Below are positions 1 to 11,450 of a DNA stretch of 64,000 nucleotides, one piece after another. The notes beneath the pieces are model-generated. The model worked only from the letters and a program-made list of their open reading frames with translations, was not told the DNA's origin and ran no database searches. Location: the NCBI GenBank assembly GCA_005406025.1, contig BGZK01001402.1, positions 62,001 through 126,000 of the forward strand. The letters run 5' to 3'. The DNA is from Eumeta japonica. Lineage: Eukaryota; Arthropoda; Insecta; Lepidoptera; Psychidae. How positions within the stretch are numbered: the stretch's first letter is position 1; each line of letters begins with the position of its first letter. A program made the position numbers and the translations under genes.

Positions 1-1120
1 AATTTAATAATAGGCAATTTTTATCTCAATATATGACGATATGAGTGTCTTCAAACGAGAAGGCACCTGATTCGAATTTTTCGATTATGGCCGAAATAAT
101 CGAATGAGCTTTTAACTTTAATCAAATGAAATCACTCGCTCAGCGCCTTCGAGGGCACGGTAACTTGAATGTTCCGAATTTTGCACCTCACCGGTGCCGC
201 TGGTAGTTAGCGATCACCTGTACTAAGTAGGCGGAGCTCGCCGGGAGCTCCAGGCCAGACGTCTGAGGTTGGACAACAGTCGGGGAAGGCGCAGCGCAGC
301 AATCGACTAACGGAAATTCAACACGAGAAGTCGACAGTAAGAATATTGAAAAAAATAATAAAAAGTTCTACGGGCGCGATTGTGCCACATACGAACATAT
401 AGACATCAGGACGTACATGCATTTTTTTATAGTAAATAGAAAAAATGTCTTTCAAAAATATGAAATGCGGAAACATGAGAGTTTTTTCTTGACATATGTG
501 TATTCATGTTATCCTGTAAGTGCAATAAGAATAGAACATATCACAAACATAATATGTGGCCTTAATAATGAGAATCCAAAAATATTTAGTAATGCCACGT
601 ACTATATATACTCGGTACTTTTGCTCGCTGTGGCAGGCAGATAGTTCTCGGTTTTATGTACGAACAAAGTAGCTTGTACGTTGTTGATATTCGACTTGGA
701 TTATATTTTCACAAGCCTAAAGCCCGTCGTACCCACGCTGAAACTGACATTACCTTAAAGCACCAATTTACTACATTAACTTATGACTCCTGTGTAAAAG
801 AAATGTCTTGCTACGTCGAATTCCTTTATCGGTGGCTTTTAAACAGCGTGTGGTGATCATCGGTTTGGCTGGTGTTTATTTGGACTTTAGTTGCTATCGA
901 CAGTCTCGACGTAGCTCGCGTCCGCAGCATTTGAAGTTATGCCGTCATCGGCATGCTATAATTAAGTTGCGTTTGATGTTCGTATATAAATTAAATCTCC
1001 AGCCTTCAGTCACCACCGTGTAGAGATTCCGCGAGGAGTAGACTTTACTCTAAAGGCTCACATTTCCGATGATCATTCTCTCAAACACGACTCCCTATGA
1101 CCGACTGCATGTAATTGCTG
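1..1120. other. Non-coding stretch with a short GC-rich patch
   Basis: No convincing gene is visible. Open frames are short and lack family motifs. Positions about 180-320 are distinctly GC-rich, with a small inverted repeat (GAGCTC on both sides of GCCGG). The rest is AT-rich. It could be intron or intergenic DNA. Confidence 0.5.
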
Positions 1121-1129
1121 CGTCATCGT

Positions 1130-1275
1130 TACCCACGATATGTGGGTCGCGTTTGAAGTCGGACCCGGATGGAGGTCGGAGTCAGAGTTGGGGACGAGAT
1201 AGATGTCCGTACCAAATATTGTCAGGGTCAAGTTCGAGGTTAAGCTATTTCTTAAGGTTGAGCAAATTCAAATAA
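1130..1275. repeat. Degenerate GGTCRGAGTC-like low-complexity tract
   Basis: Short variants of a purine-rich motif (AAGTCGGA, GAGGTCGGAGTCAGAG, AGGGTCAAGTTCGAGG) recur without a fixed period. The ORF over it is best read as a by-product of the repeat. A similar tract in the opposite compositional sense lies at 7646-7856. Confidence 0.35.
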
Positions 1276-1715
1276 TAAATGCTTTTCAAGATTAAGATAA
1301 ATATGTTTATTTCTACCTTTTAGATCTTTAACACAAAAAAAAAAACTGAAGATTATGAAAATAAAATATTAAACAATACCTTTGAAAATTCCATACATAC
1401 AATAGAAAAAAATGTTTTCTAACGAAATTGATTGATGCTCTGCTTGTCCAAACTCGCTTCTTGTTTGACATAACAGAATCTTAGATAGAGAGTAAAGGTA
1501 TTTTTTTTACAGCTATTGACACTAAAATAGATTTGTAGAAAATATTAAGTTGAAAATATCACTGTCCGAAATGAATTTTTACGACAACGCTTAAGTTCAA
1601 ATATATTCATTGACTCTTGTTTGTTTGTTTATATATACTCAAAATATGTTTATGTTACAATCACGCTCATTTTATACGGAGATAGATTATTTTCTAGAGT
1701 ACATAGAATAAAAAA

Positions 1716-2170
1716 TTTGGTTGCCTGTAAAGTCGGTATACGGGCGAAAGTTTTACGTGACAACGACTTTGAATGGTAAAATCATTTTAATGTGAATATT
1801 CATTCGTATAGTAGGAAGAAGGATGAAATAATAGTAACAATTTAAAACATTTATTTATACAAAGAATTATATTTAAAACATTAATTTATACAAAGAATCT
1901 CGCACTGAATTTCATATTAACAAAATTTTATTTTTACCTTTACATACATACGTATTTATATACAAATATACATACAATAACTTGCAATACATTTGCAAGC
2001 TATGCACTAATTCTCTAGTGCTGCGCGCGCGGCAGACCGATCATAGTTGAGTGGGAGAGACGCAAGGCATTCGGCGGGCCTCTCGTTCGGTGACTCATCG
2101 TTACGTTACCGAGCGTTACATTTTCATAAGTGACTCCCAGCCGCAACCTAATTTAAGACGTTGTCACGTC
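1716..2170 (+). mobile_element. Interspersed ~455-bp repeat, copy 1 of 3
   Basis: A non-coding repeat that recurs almost base for base at 31176-31638 (same strand) and 39274-39719 (opposite strand). It starts TTTGGTTGCCTGTAAAGTC after an A-run and ends GACGTTGTCACGTC before an A-run. An 11-bp motif, ACGTGACAACG, near the left end is inverted at the right end, giving imperfect subterminal inverted repeats. The left part is AT-rich; the right part holds a GC-rich core around GCGCGCGGCAGACCGATC. With no coding capacity and inverted ends it is probably a non-autonomous DNA transposon (MITE-like). The superfamily and target duplication cannot be settled because both flanks are poly-A. Confidence 0.8.
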
Positions 2171-4796
2171 AAAAATATGAAAAAAATTATAGGTCTATAC
2201 GAAAAAAATGTATAGATACAAGAGAAATGATAATTGGATGTGCAAGCGAATTTAAATCATAAAACAAAACATCTATTGCAAAATTTCCATTTGCGTCCAG
2301 TGATGTGGACGGGAAACGAGTAATGTATTGAGTTAAATACTTCATTGCCATAGACAGTGTTTAATTAATCCTGAAAATAAGGTCGTGTATAGGTTTTAGC
2401 CAGTTAGGAAAATAGTCTAGTATGGCAGAATTAGAATAAAAAATTCGTGATTCGCTTGTGAAAAAAAACCAATTGTATAGTGAATATCTGTAACGTCGAG
2501 TCGTGAAGATGCAGCGGTTGATCCGGGAGGTGACGCTACTATCGGAGCCTAAATTGAGGCTCACAGCATTTATTAGAGTGCACACCGACCCCGCCACAAG
2601 GGATATTGAATTGTAAGGAATAAACTGGAGCTATGCCATAACTTTATGGATGTGGTATATTGGGGCTAAATATTTTTAATTAAATACTGAGCCACTGGGA
2701 AAAGGAATAGGTACATTTTCAGTTAAATGAGTTAGTATAAAAAAATTCTTATGTTTAAATCTTCTAAAGAAAAAAATTAAAATGTATCTAATGCACTTCC
2801 AGACGTTTATGTCAATAACTATAGTATAGAAGAGGCGAAAAAAGAAAAAGGAAAATAATGTTGTGATCTACGTTAATAAAAAAATAATAAAATAGCAATG
2901 TGTTCCATTGTTTATACCGGAACTATTAACTTAGTTATTAATGGTACCATTAATATAAACGTAATTACTGAAAGTTGTTTATTAATTATTTAGTAATTTA
3001 GTAAAGCTATTAATAGTAATTCGGAGAAAATGTTTACCGAATTTCTACATACTATGTATGAAGGTATTATTATATCGTATTATATATCCCGGTGATAGCG
3101 CCGTTCACCATCCTTGCCTTGGTGTATGCCTTGTAATGCAACTTTATAGTGTAAAAAAATATTTATTTAATTAAAATTATGCAAGTCAGCCTATTCAGAT
3201 TAACGTATTTAAAGTATGTAAATGAATAGCACCGCGTCACTTTTCCCTTCATAAATTATAATCTAATTACGATGAGAGCTATAAAAGCAAAAAGTAAACA
3301 TAATTAAAAAATAAATAATTTAGCGTTACTCTAAGTTATTTTTATTATGTTTGTCGTAATTAGAATACGGTATTCCATAAATACATAATGTGGCACGGGG
3401 CTGTTCATTTACATACTATATTTTGTAGAGAATAAGTTTCTCAAATACATCTGTGATTTTTACCATATCGGCAGTTCGAGCAGAGCGGCGTTCGCGGTCG
3501 CGGGCGGTGCGTGGCGCGGGCGCCCCCGACGCACAAAGCAACCTCGAGACATCTCTTTCATTGGAGATTAAATTCTTTTGAGGCCGCGCCTCGTCGCCAG
3601 GTTAATATTCGCCACCCTCCGGTTTAATTTCAAAGCTCCCGGATTTAATACATTTTTCATTGGAATATTTTATGCGATATTACTTTCTTTTCAGGTCGCG
3701 TTCGGTTTATTTGTTAAACGTCCGCGTTATTGACCAGCTCTATTATCCGACTCTAAACGAACTAGCTCTCACAACTCGTAAGAGCTCATTTGGCTTTATG
3801 ATAATTATGTACAAATGAATAACTTAATTTTTTGTCAGAATATAGTCTGTAAAATTTAAATTTAGATTTTAAGCCGTAAAAAACTAAATCGAGTGGAATG
3901 AATTTCGCCAATATTTTTTATTTTGCTTTTAATTAAAAAGCGATTGTACTGAATTTGCCATATTCCTACAAGTGCAACTTGAAACCATCCATCTAATCGA
4001 ACATGTTTTACACAAGTTTTTATTGACGTCCCGTGCTAGTAGTACGAGGGCTACTCCGGAGTTATTGAGACCCTGTCAAAGGCCAGTCCTCTCGCGACCA
4101 CCATTGAAAGTGAGTGCGTGTCCGCTTCACTACAAAATAACGAAACGAGCGGTACACTTTCAAATGATACTATTGCTACTGCACTTACAGCAACATGCTT
4201 CAAACTCCCATATGAAATAATTTTTAACGAAACTAAACATTAAACTAACTAAAAACTGAACACGTCAAAATACGTCGTTTTAACTTTAGTATTGGCAGTT
4301 AACAAAGTTAGTCTTAAATATGTTTATATTTTTTAACATTAAATTAATGTCTTAAATGCCAATATCTCTAAGATTACCTATATTTTGTTATGTTTAGATT
4401 ATAACTTTAACAGTCAGCAGTAATTATTGCACATGAGAGTTTGAAGCGCACCGCTGATAATGATGATTGCCTGAGACGGCAATCAGCTAAGGCAGTCTAA
4501 TTTGAGTTTTTCGAGTTTCCTCATAATTTCCATTGTTAGAAATAATGTAACACATTTTTTTCCAGCAAATAAATGGATATTATACTAAATTGAATAATTT
4601 TTCTCATAAATATTTTATCAATATGAAGTATTTAGAATTAGAAGTTATTCTAAAACCAATAAAACAAAGATGGTGCCACGATCATAGTTTTATATTTTAG
4701 TTTTTATTCGTAGATTAAAGTACTTATAACTCAATGGTTTTAGCAAGGACATATTTCGTGTTCATTAATTGGTTTACATTTAGTTTTTTAATTCAA
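2171..4796. other. AT-rich non-coding stretch with one GC island
   Basis: No gene was recognised. Positions about 3466-3620 form a GC-rich island (many CG dinucleotides) inside AT-rich DNA, followed by CCTCCGGTTTAATTTC-type sequence. The remaining sequence shows only short random frames and A/T runs. Confidence 0.45.
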
Positions 4797-5480
4797 ATTC
4801 AAATTCAAAATATCTTTATTTCATAGGTTACAAAATAACACTTGAAATACGTCATCATTTTTTGTGAATTTACACTTTACTACTCGTTCGGAAGGCAGTT
4901 TTCCCTCAAGAAGAACGAGCAAGAAACTTAAGGGTAGCTCTTTTCTAATTTGCACATACATAGCCAAAACAAATACAAAATCATTAAGAATGACACAGCC
5001 CGGTAAGAAGTCGAGCCGCTTATGCCCATTGATTTTTGTCTTCTAAATATTCAGAAATTGCATAGTACCCTTTTTCACTGAGTGATTGTTTAATAACACT
5101 CTTAAATTTATGTAGGGGTAAATCTTGTATATCTACAGGAACCTTATTGAATAGGCGCACACAGAGCCCTCGGAATGAATTTGAGACTTTATTTAGTCGA
5201 CTAACATGTGAATTCAGTTTATTTTTATTTCTGGTATTGAGATTATGTCGACTACTATTTCTTTTAAACATTTCTAAATTTTTTTTTACATATAATAAAT
5301 TTTCATAAATGAATTGAGATGCCAGGGTTAAAATTCCAATTTCCTTAAACTTATTTCTAAGGGATGTACGAGGTCCGAGCTTGTAAATTGCGCGAACGGC
5401 CCGCTTCTGCAATACGAAAATTTTCTGAATATCCGGGGCGTTTCCCCAGAGCAAGATACCATACGACATCAGACTATATA
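4797..5480 (-). mobile_element. CR1-like LINE, 5'-truncated 3' end
   Basis: The minus strand carries the last part of a LINE reverse transcriptase ORF (5020-5469), a short 3' UTR and a tail made of repeated TTCAAA units (4797-4812). Ending in a short tandem repeat rather than poly-A is typical of CR1-group LINEs. The same 3' UTR, with TCTTTATTTCATAGGTTA and ACTCGTTCGGAAGGCAGTT as landmarks on the plus strand, recurs at 13426, 33038, 57150 and 57735 in the same orientation and at 5640-6212 inverted. The 5' end is lost, as expected from incomplete target-primed reverse transcription. Confidence 0.8.
5020..5469 (-). pseudogene. C-terminal part of CR1-like LINE reverse transcriptase
   Basis: This is a 149-codon open frame on the minus strand that enters the protein near its C-terminal end. 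It shows the conserved 'GILLWGN' block, then 'IFVLQKRAVRAIYKLGP', 'ASQFIYENLLYVKKN', 'NTRNKNKL', and a 'RLFNKVP...FKSVIK' end block. These belong to the region after the polymerase domain in CR1/Jockey-type ORF2 proteins. The YADD polymerase core and the endonuclease are absent, so it cannot be functional. The frame is unbroken, making it the best preserved of the CR1-like copies here. The Met is simply the first in the fragment, not a true start. Confidence 0.8.
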
Positions 5481-5639
5481 ATATAATACGTAGTGTTAAT
5501 TTTGGTGTTTCTTCGGTAACAATTTACTCCAGAGTTTCCAACTTTGTCTTGTCTGCCTGTATTAGTAATAAATGTATAAAATTCTCACTTCCAAATGTAA
5601 GATATTAATCAGGAACTATTTCAGCACAAAACAAAGAAT

Positions 5640-6212
5640 TGGACTCGCTTAATACTATCGTGCTCATGGGATTTATTTTAGGTAACAATTTTCAATAGGG
5701 TTCTTAAATCAGTAAGTTGGCTTAAAGGCTTGGCTCCGTCGCCTATGCAGTTGAAAAAGTATGAAATTTATCAGATGTTGAAAAGGTTAGATGGGTTGAG
5801 ATTGGCTGTTTCCATAACGCAATGTTGTATGCATCTCGTTCTGGGGCATACCGCGGATATTCATGAAATTTTCGTGCTTCAGATGCGGATCCTTCGCACG
5901 ATTTACACGCCTCGTGTGCCTCTTAGAAGATGTTTAGGTAAATTGGAATCTTATTCTGGCATCTCAATTTTTATATGAAAAGTTTACTATACGTGAGAAA
6001 AAAATTAGAAATGTTAAAGTAGCGATAGACATAAAGACAGTATTAGAAATAAGAATAGAGAAGAATAAAAAAGAATAACTTTTAAGTTTCTTGCTAGTTA
6101 TACTTGAAGCAAAACTGCCTTCTGAACGAGAGGTAGTGTAAATTTCAAAATAATGATACTTATTTTTAATGTTGTATAATGACCTATGAAATAAGGATAT
6201 TTTAAATCTGAA
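5640..6212 (+). mobile_element. Degenerate CR1-like LINE 3' end, inverted relative to the previous copy
   Basis: The plus-strand frame at 5730-5978 contains 'HTADIHEIFVLQMR' and 'ILRTIY', diverged versions of the block seen at 5020-5469. Downstream come a degraded form of the same 3' UTR (GCAAAACTGCCTTCTGAACGAG, ACCTATGAAATAAGG) and a remnant tail AAATCTGAATTAG. With the copy at 4797-5480 it forms a tail-out, head-to-head pair. It is clearly older, with several frame breaks. Confidence 0.7.
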
Positions 6213-7645
6213 TTAGATTTTTTTTAGCTCTAATGTTGTTGTGCTCGTACTGAAAAATGATCCTCTAGTTTGTTAGCGACACAGTCGATGCGTTCATATT
6301 TTTTGTTAAAAAAAAGGTCCAACACGCCTGGTGAGGCTCACGGCGCGGACGCCTGGAGACACTAAATCGCGCTATAAACACAATTGTTGCATCTCTAAAT
6401 CAAACAGTCGCCGAGTCATTAGCGCCACGTGCCCCCGCAACTTTAGCGGGCGAAGAGAGCGCGTTGCCGCTGTCCCCCGGTACCGGTTATTATTTATTTT
6501 TTTAGTAAAATAAAAATAAAGACATGCAAAATAGTTGGAAAAATTAATTTAGAGCAAATAGCAACTCGATACCTAAAACGTTGACAATGTTTATGTAAAT
6601 TGAAATCACGTCAATAACTTATGTTACATATTTAGCTAAATTAAAAGCAACTAGGCAAGAATAGTATCGGTACTAATCTAACACAATAAGTATGAGCCTT
6701 CGCCCTAGATAATTTTAATGAAAAAGCCGCCTATATGTCATGTTCAGGAATATGTTGGGATTTTATCTCCATTCGTACTGATCTTTAAATCTGACTAAAA
6801 TAAAGGAAATCTATGATATAAAAATACATTAAAAAGATAGATATGATATTTTGAGAATTTCAAAAGTGACTCAGACATAATGAGATTATCATAAAATTGT
6901 ATAAATAATAGTCCTAGGCAAGTCACTAGCAGGCGCTCTTAACTTTACTATAAGCTAATATCTAATAGTTCATTAGTTAGGCAGTCAAATCCAAAAGTAT
7001 GACGAACAAAATGAATGGGCCCAATTCCTCTCATTTAATTTCAGTGTTATTTTATGATTTAATAAAATCTTGTGATTGGATACGACGAATCAAAAAATTT
7101 GAATTTAATATGTAAATTAGAAAAATAATGTAGCTGACTCCCGAAATAATTGTAGTAGTGATCAGAAATACAAATTTTTGGTGGACTAAGTAAAAGGTGC
7201 GCTCAATAAATAATTGATGATTGCAACACTTTTCCTGGCAACAATGGAGACACACCCCAAGAATAATGAAAATACAAGTGAATGGACACCCCGTCGCAGT
7301 AATTATCTGCCGAAAGTTTGTTCTTGTTTCTCTCTAATTTATCGTTTCTGATTCATATTTATGTGTCGGGAAGGGCCCAGGCGAGGGGAGCGCTGCGCCT
7401 GCGCCGCCATATATCTGCACAAGTTTTGCAACTCGCGATTGTGAGCAATCGTTCAGAGATAATGATTTGCTTTTGGAAGATTATTTACGAGGCAGGTTCC
7501 TGGGCAAAGATAAGAGTTCTTTCTTTTAATGTACCTCTACAATAATTTCTCAAGTTGACATATTTATTCTATACAGCTTTCCGTTCACGGCTTCGATCGC
7601 ATGGATGTGAAATGTATTCATTAATCTTTTTATATTAAACGAACT
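6213..7645. other. Non-coding stretch with GC islands
   Basis: No gene was recognised. Two GC-rich patches stand out: about 6325-6485, where CACGCCTGGTGAGGCTCACG is partly self-complementary, and about 7365-7425. The remainder is AT-rich with random short frames. Confidence 0.45.
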
Positions 7646-7856
7646 TGTTGTGAATCTCGGTCTCGTGCTCGTCTTCAAGTCTGGTTTCGATACTGTTCCT
7701 GATTTTGATCCTGGTCACGTTCTTGATTTAAATTCCTATCCCACACTCAATTTCGACGCCGGTGTCTTTTTCAATTCAGTCGCAGTTCTTGCTCTCGATT
7801 CTGCTTTCTGTCTCGTTTTCAAATTCAATACCGCTACCGGTCATGGTTCCAATTAG
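7646..7856. repeat. Degenerate TC/TTCGAT-rich low-complexity tract
   Basis: The plus strand is pyrimidine-rich, with recurring variants of TCTCGTGCTCG, TTCGATACTG, TTGATTT and TTCAATTC. There is no fixed period, and the 68-codon frame across it looks like a consequence of that bias. It may be an old minisatellite. Confidence 0.4.
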
Positions 7857-8760
7857 TATAAAACCAAGGTGAACGTCAGTATTAAATATATTTTAGTACT
7901 TTGCTGTTTTATATGTAATATATAAAAAAGTGATTAATATCTTACTGGTTTAAGAGTTTTTCGATATTTTAACGAAAGCTTTCTTTCTTAAAAAAATAAC
8001 TGTATCTAAGCTGACATCCATACATTTAGCTTTGAAATTTAATAAGACACATCTGTATTTAATTTCAAGGCTAACTGTTTTGAAGTTTGTTTTGCGATTA
8101 TCCTACGGGAACCGTACATGTTTCCCGGATAAATTAGATATAAAAGACACATGTAAACTGTAAAATAAATCAGAGTAATAGTTTTTGCGTAATGCACATA
8201 CACACAGACAAAAATGCTTATTTGTTATCTATATCTATAATTATGTTCCTTCCTATACCAATTTTGAAAAAAAGATGTAATGTGCATATCTTCACTGTTT
8301 TATTATGTATAGATTTTTATTATATGAATTTAATGTTTACATGGATGATTGTGAAGTTTAATGCACATTGTCAAGTTCAAAATTTCAATACTCTAAAAAA
8401 CAAATAACAGTTAATTTTATGCTAAGCAATTATATAAAGAAAAAAATAAAATAAATGTTTCTTAGCAACGATACGAAATTCAATTAGTGTCATTTTATTA
8501 AATGTAATACAAGTTATTTGCATATTTTAACATAAGACTAGACTACAGTGGCCGAAAAAATGCAGAAATAGCCAAGACTGCGCTTTTGACAAAAAATTAC
8601 CAAAATTCAGTCAGTGTCAGATTTTATCTGTGTTAATCTTTTCAAACAATCATTTTTAAAGTCTTTAAACAACACTGGCTACACGTCCCTATGATTTATT
8701 CAGTCTAAGTTCAGTGAAGTAAACTCGCTACGACTGAACTGTTTTTGTTGAGGCTGAGAG
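7857..8760. other. AT-rich stretch, nothing recognised
   Basis: Only short frames occur here. The 71-codon frame at 8192 has no recognisable motif. The last 250 bases may include decayed upstream sequence of the R1-like element that follows, but no ORF1 zinc-knuckle motif can be read. Confidence 0.4.
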
Positions 8761-8769
8761 GCAAAAAAT

Positions 8770-9366
8770 CACGGTAGTTTTAGTCCAGAAACCTTGCTTT
8801 GAATTACCAAAGCAACTAAACTACCGCCAAGCCTACCAAAGACTAAAACTACCGCCAGTGTTAACTGGCGAGCTGCGACGGTACCAGGGATGCAAAGTCG
8901 TCCAAAAGACTACTCAAAGGAAGGGACCCATCAAAGTCGCCATCATATTTTTGAGCAGAGACGTGGGTGTCGAAGAAGATTATATTTTCAACTACGAACA
9001 CGTCATAGATGTCGTGTTAAACGCCGAAAATGGCAAGATTGGCGTTATGTCGGTGTATTTCGAAGGACATGTGCCCATTGGCCCGTATTTCGATTGCGTG
9101 CGATGTGTTTGCTTGAAACATGAGACGGAAAAAATGTACCTGGGGGGCGACGTCAACGCATGGAGGTGTAGTGAAGGCAATGATGTACGTGGTGTGGATA
9201 TTTGTAACATCCTCGATGCAGAAGGGTTGCACATTTTAACAGAGGGCAATACGCTTACGTTTGACGTGCATTGGGAAGATCGCCTCTTCCAGAGTGTGGT
9301 AGATGTGACTACGTGCAGTACCATTGTACTAGATAGAACAAAGCGATCGCAGGAGGTCGAGATTTA
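8770..9366 (+). pseudogene. R1-type LINE endonuclease domain fragment
   Basis: The frame is open from about 8770, upstream of the first Met at 8858, to the stop at 9366. It begins 'VVLVQKPCFELPKQ', matching the 'xLVQEP' start of R1-type AP endonucleases, where Q-E/K-P contributes to metal binding. It continues with 'VAIIFLSRDVGVEEDY', 'GVMSVYFEGHVPIGPY', the 'GGDVNAW' box (the GDxN catalytic motif) and 'SVVDVTTCST' (the SxxDVT motif). The expected catalytic Glu of QEP appears as Lys. The downstream polymerase part is in other frames and broken. In an active element this domain nicks the target DNA strand to prime reverse transcription. Confidence 0.75.
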
Positions 9367-11446
9367 ACATTCTTGGACCATAACGCGGTCTCGTTCACCG
9401 TGCGTGTGGTGGAACAATTTAACCCCTAGCTTGTTTCTGGTACATGGGTCTACAATACTGCAAAGACTCGATGGTTGGAGTTTGGAACAGCAATGAATGC
9501 TGCTCTAAGCCAACGGGCTTTGCCCATCAAGATGGTGAGATCTGTAGGCTCATCTAACCAACTCGACGAGGTTGTGCAGATCTACACCAAGTGCATCCAA
9601 TAAGCTTGTGTGCTGCTATTCCGTATAGATGCTTAGAATGTAGACCTAAACTCCCCTGGTAGAGTACTGAATTAGAAGGGCTAAAACGGGATGCGAGTAC
9701 CAAATAATGTCGCATCCGGAACGCGGCTCGGCAGACGGGGCTGATGGGAACTCTGTCTGCTGGAACTGGTCGGAGAATATGTCCGAGCCAAAGAGTTTTA
9801 TGTAGGGGCAGCAGCCGATACGTAGACTGTTATTTGAAAGCGATTTCGCTTTTCACAGGATGGAGAAAGCCCGTGTAATAGTATCTACAGGGTCATCAGA
9901 GAAACGGGCAGAAACCGGGAGGATGACCTACTTCAAATCGACACGGGACAAGTACTAGGTCCGGAAGAGTCGGTGAGCCTTCTGGTGTAGATTTGTTTCG
10001 CTGATGACCAGGTCGATGCTGATTATGCGTATTAAACGGAAGACAGAAAAAAAACTAACGGCTATAGTTTCATCCTCGATGGTTTCTTCATAGCGTTTCA
10101 TCCTCGAAAAACCACGAGTATTGATGGCTTCACGTTGGACATATGCCAGGTCATTTTTCATGACCTAAGACTGTTGCTGGCGATGCCTATAGCTATGTGT
10201 GATTACCCCGGATATGGAAGGTAGCTGCCATTAAGATGCTTCCAAAACCGGACATAGGTCTGGTCCCTGTTATGAATAAAACTGATCGAGCGCTTCCAAC
10301 AGCACTTGATGCAAAATCTGTAAGTAACGAATTATGGTTTCACACCGCAGCGTGAGACGGAGGACGCCCTCTGTAAATTTATGGCATATATTTATAACAA
10401 CTAAAACCTCAAAAAGATCATATTAATGGTGTCATTGGACATAAAGAATGATTTCGGAAATGCGTGGTGGCCGGTATTTAAGATCCAGTTGTTCGCTTAT
10501 AAATGCCCACTAAGCGTTTACAGCATGGTGCAGGAATACCTTCGAAACCGGAAAAAAATTGTGTGGTAAGCCGGAAAGGAGTGCAGGAAAAGGACTTGTA
10601 AAGGTTGTTATACAAGACTCAATAACCGGTCCAACTTTATGGAACCTTATTCTGGATTTTTTACTTTGACAACTCGGGGAACTCGGCGTATATGTTTAAG
10701 AGTTCGCGGATGTCTTTATATTCTCCGGAAAGTCGACTTCGTCTATGGAGGAGAATACTAATCGGACTCTAGCTCATGTGCACTGCTGGAGAGTCAAAAA
10801 TAAGTCGAGGTTTTGTGCTGTCGAAAATAAATTCAATCGCGCTCACCAAAAAGCTTAAGTATGACGATTCAGCAAATTAACGGTGAGCAGATAAGCCTGG
10901 TTGGATAAGGCGAAATACGCCTCCCCGGTCTAATTATTGACAGGAAGCTGACGTTCATTCCCTATTTTGCCAAGGCTAGTAAAAAGGCTGTAAATATTTA
11001 TAAAAGAATAGCCAGAGCGATCAAAGTCAACATGGGGTCTTACTTCGAAAATCGTGAGGATCATATACATTGTTGTGATGGATAATTTCCGCTGTCATAT
11101 GCTAAAAAGGGTGATAAGAGCGACGAGCCTGCAAAAGTGACAAGAACAAAACGCTGCGGAAAGAACGGGTGACTTCATTAAACGAATATTTTCCCGAATG
11201 CAACAGGCATACCGGATCCTCCAACAGATTGTAATAATGTCCCAAATGGCGCAAACTTTTACGGTACACGGTGGGTTCGCACACTACCTATATAGGCTCA
11301 AACTGAAGGAGTCGTACTGCGCCTGTGACCGCAAGGAAACGAGATGTGCTACACACTCTCGAGGAGTGTCACATCTTTATGCAGGAGCATGTAGACCTGG
11401 ACCATGGACGAAGTCATGGTTAGAAGGTAAAATTTCCCTGAAATAA
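9367..11446 (+). pseudogene. R1-type reverse transcriptase and C-terminal Zn-knuckle, multiply frameshifted
   Basis: This continues the endonuclease fragment. Segments of the fingers-palm region are readable ('YGFTPQR-like', 'ILMVSLDIKNDFGNAWW'), where the usual 'LDIxGAFDNAWW' has lost A and D. The YADD/FADD box reads 'FADVF', so a catalytic Asp is gone. The C-terminal part at 11198-11446 keeps 'SQMAQTFTVHGGFAHYLYRLKL' in part and 'YCAC', typical of the CCHC end of R1-type proteins. The sequence is not translatable as one protein. Confidence 0.7.
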
Positions 11447-11450
11447 TGGA

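Larger units (their letters stand above)
8765..11450 (+). mobile_element. Decayed R1-clade LINE (ORF2 remnants)
   Basis: Reading through three frames on the plus strand recovers, in order: an AP-type endonuclease (8770-9366), a degenerate linker (9400-10200), RT blocks such as 'GFTPQRETEDAL' and 'KKIILMVSLDI' with 'AWWPVFKIQL' (about 10330-10500), a damaged catalytic box 'FADVF' (about 10705) where FADDV is expected, 'GLIIDRKLTFIPYFAKA' (about 10930), and a C-terminal Cys/His segment 'YCACDRKET' (about 11320). The order and wording fit R1-type LINEs (the group of R1, SART and TRAS elements). ORF1 and a clear 3' tail are not visible. Many stops and frameshifts make it an old dead copy. Confidence 0.75.

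Noticed and set aside
4864..5046. 60-codon plus-strand frame
   Set aside because: Antisense to the CR1-like 3' UTR and ORF end.
8992..9324. 110-codon minus-strand frame
   Set aside because: Antisense shadow of the R1-type endonuclease, which explains the plus strand.
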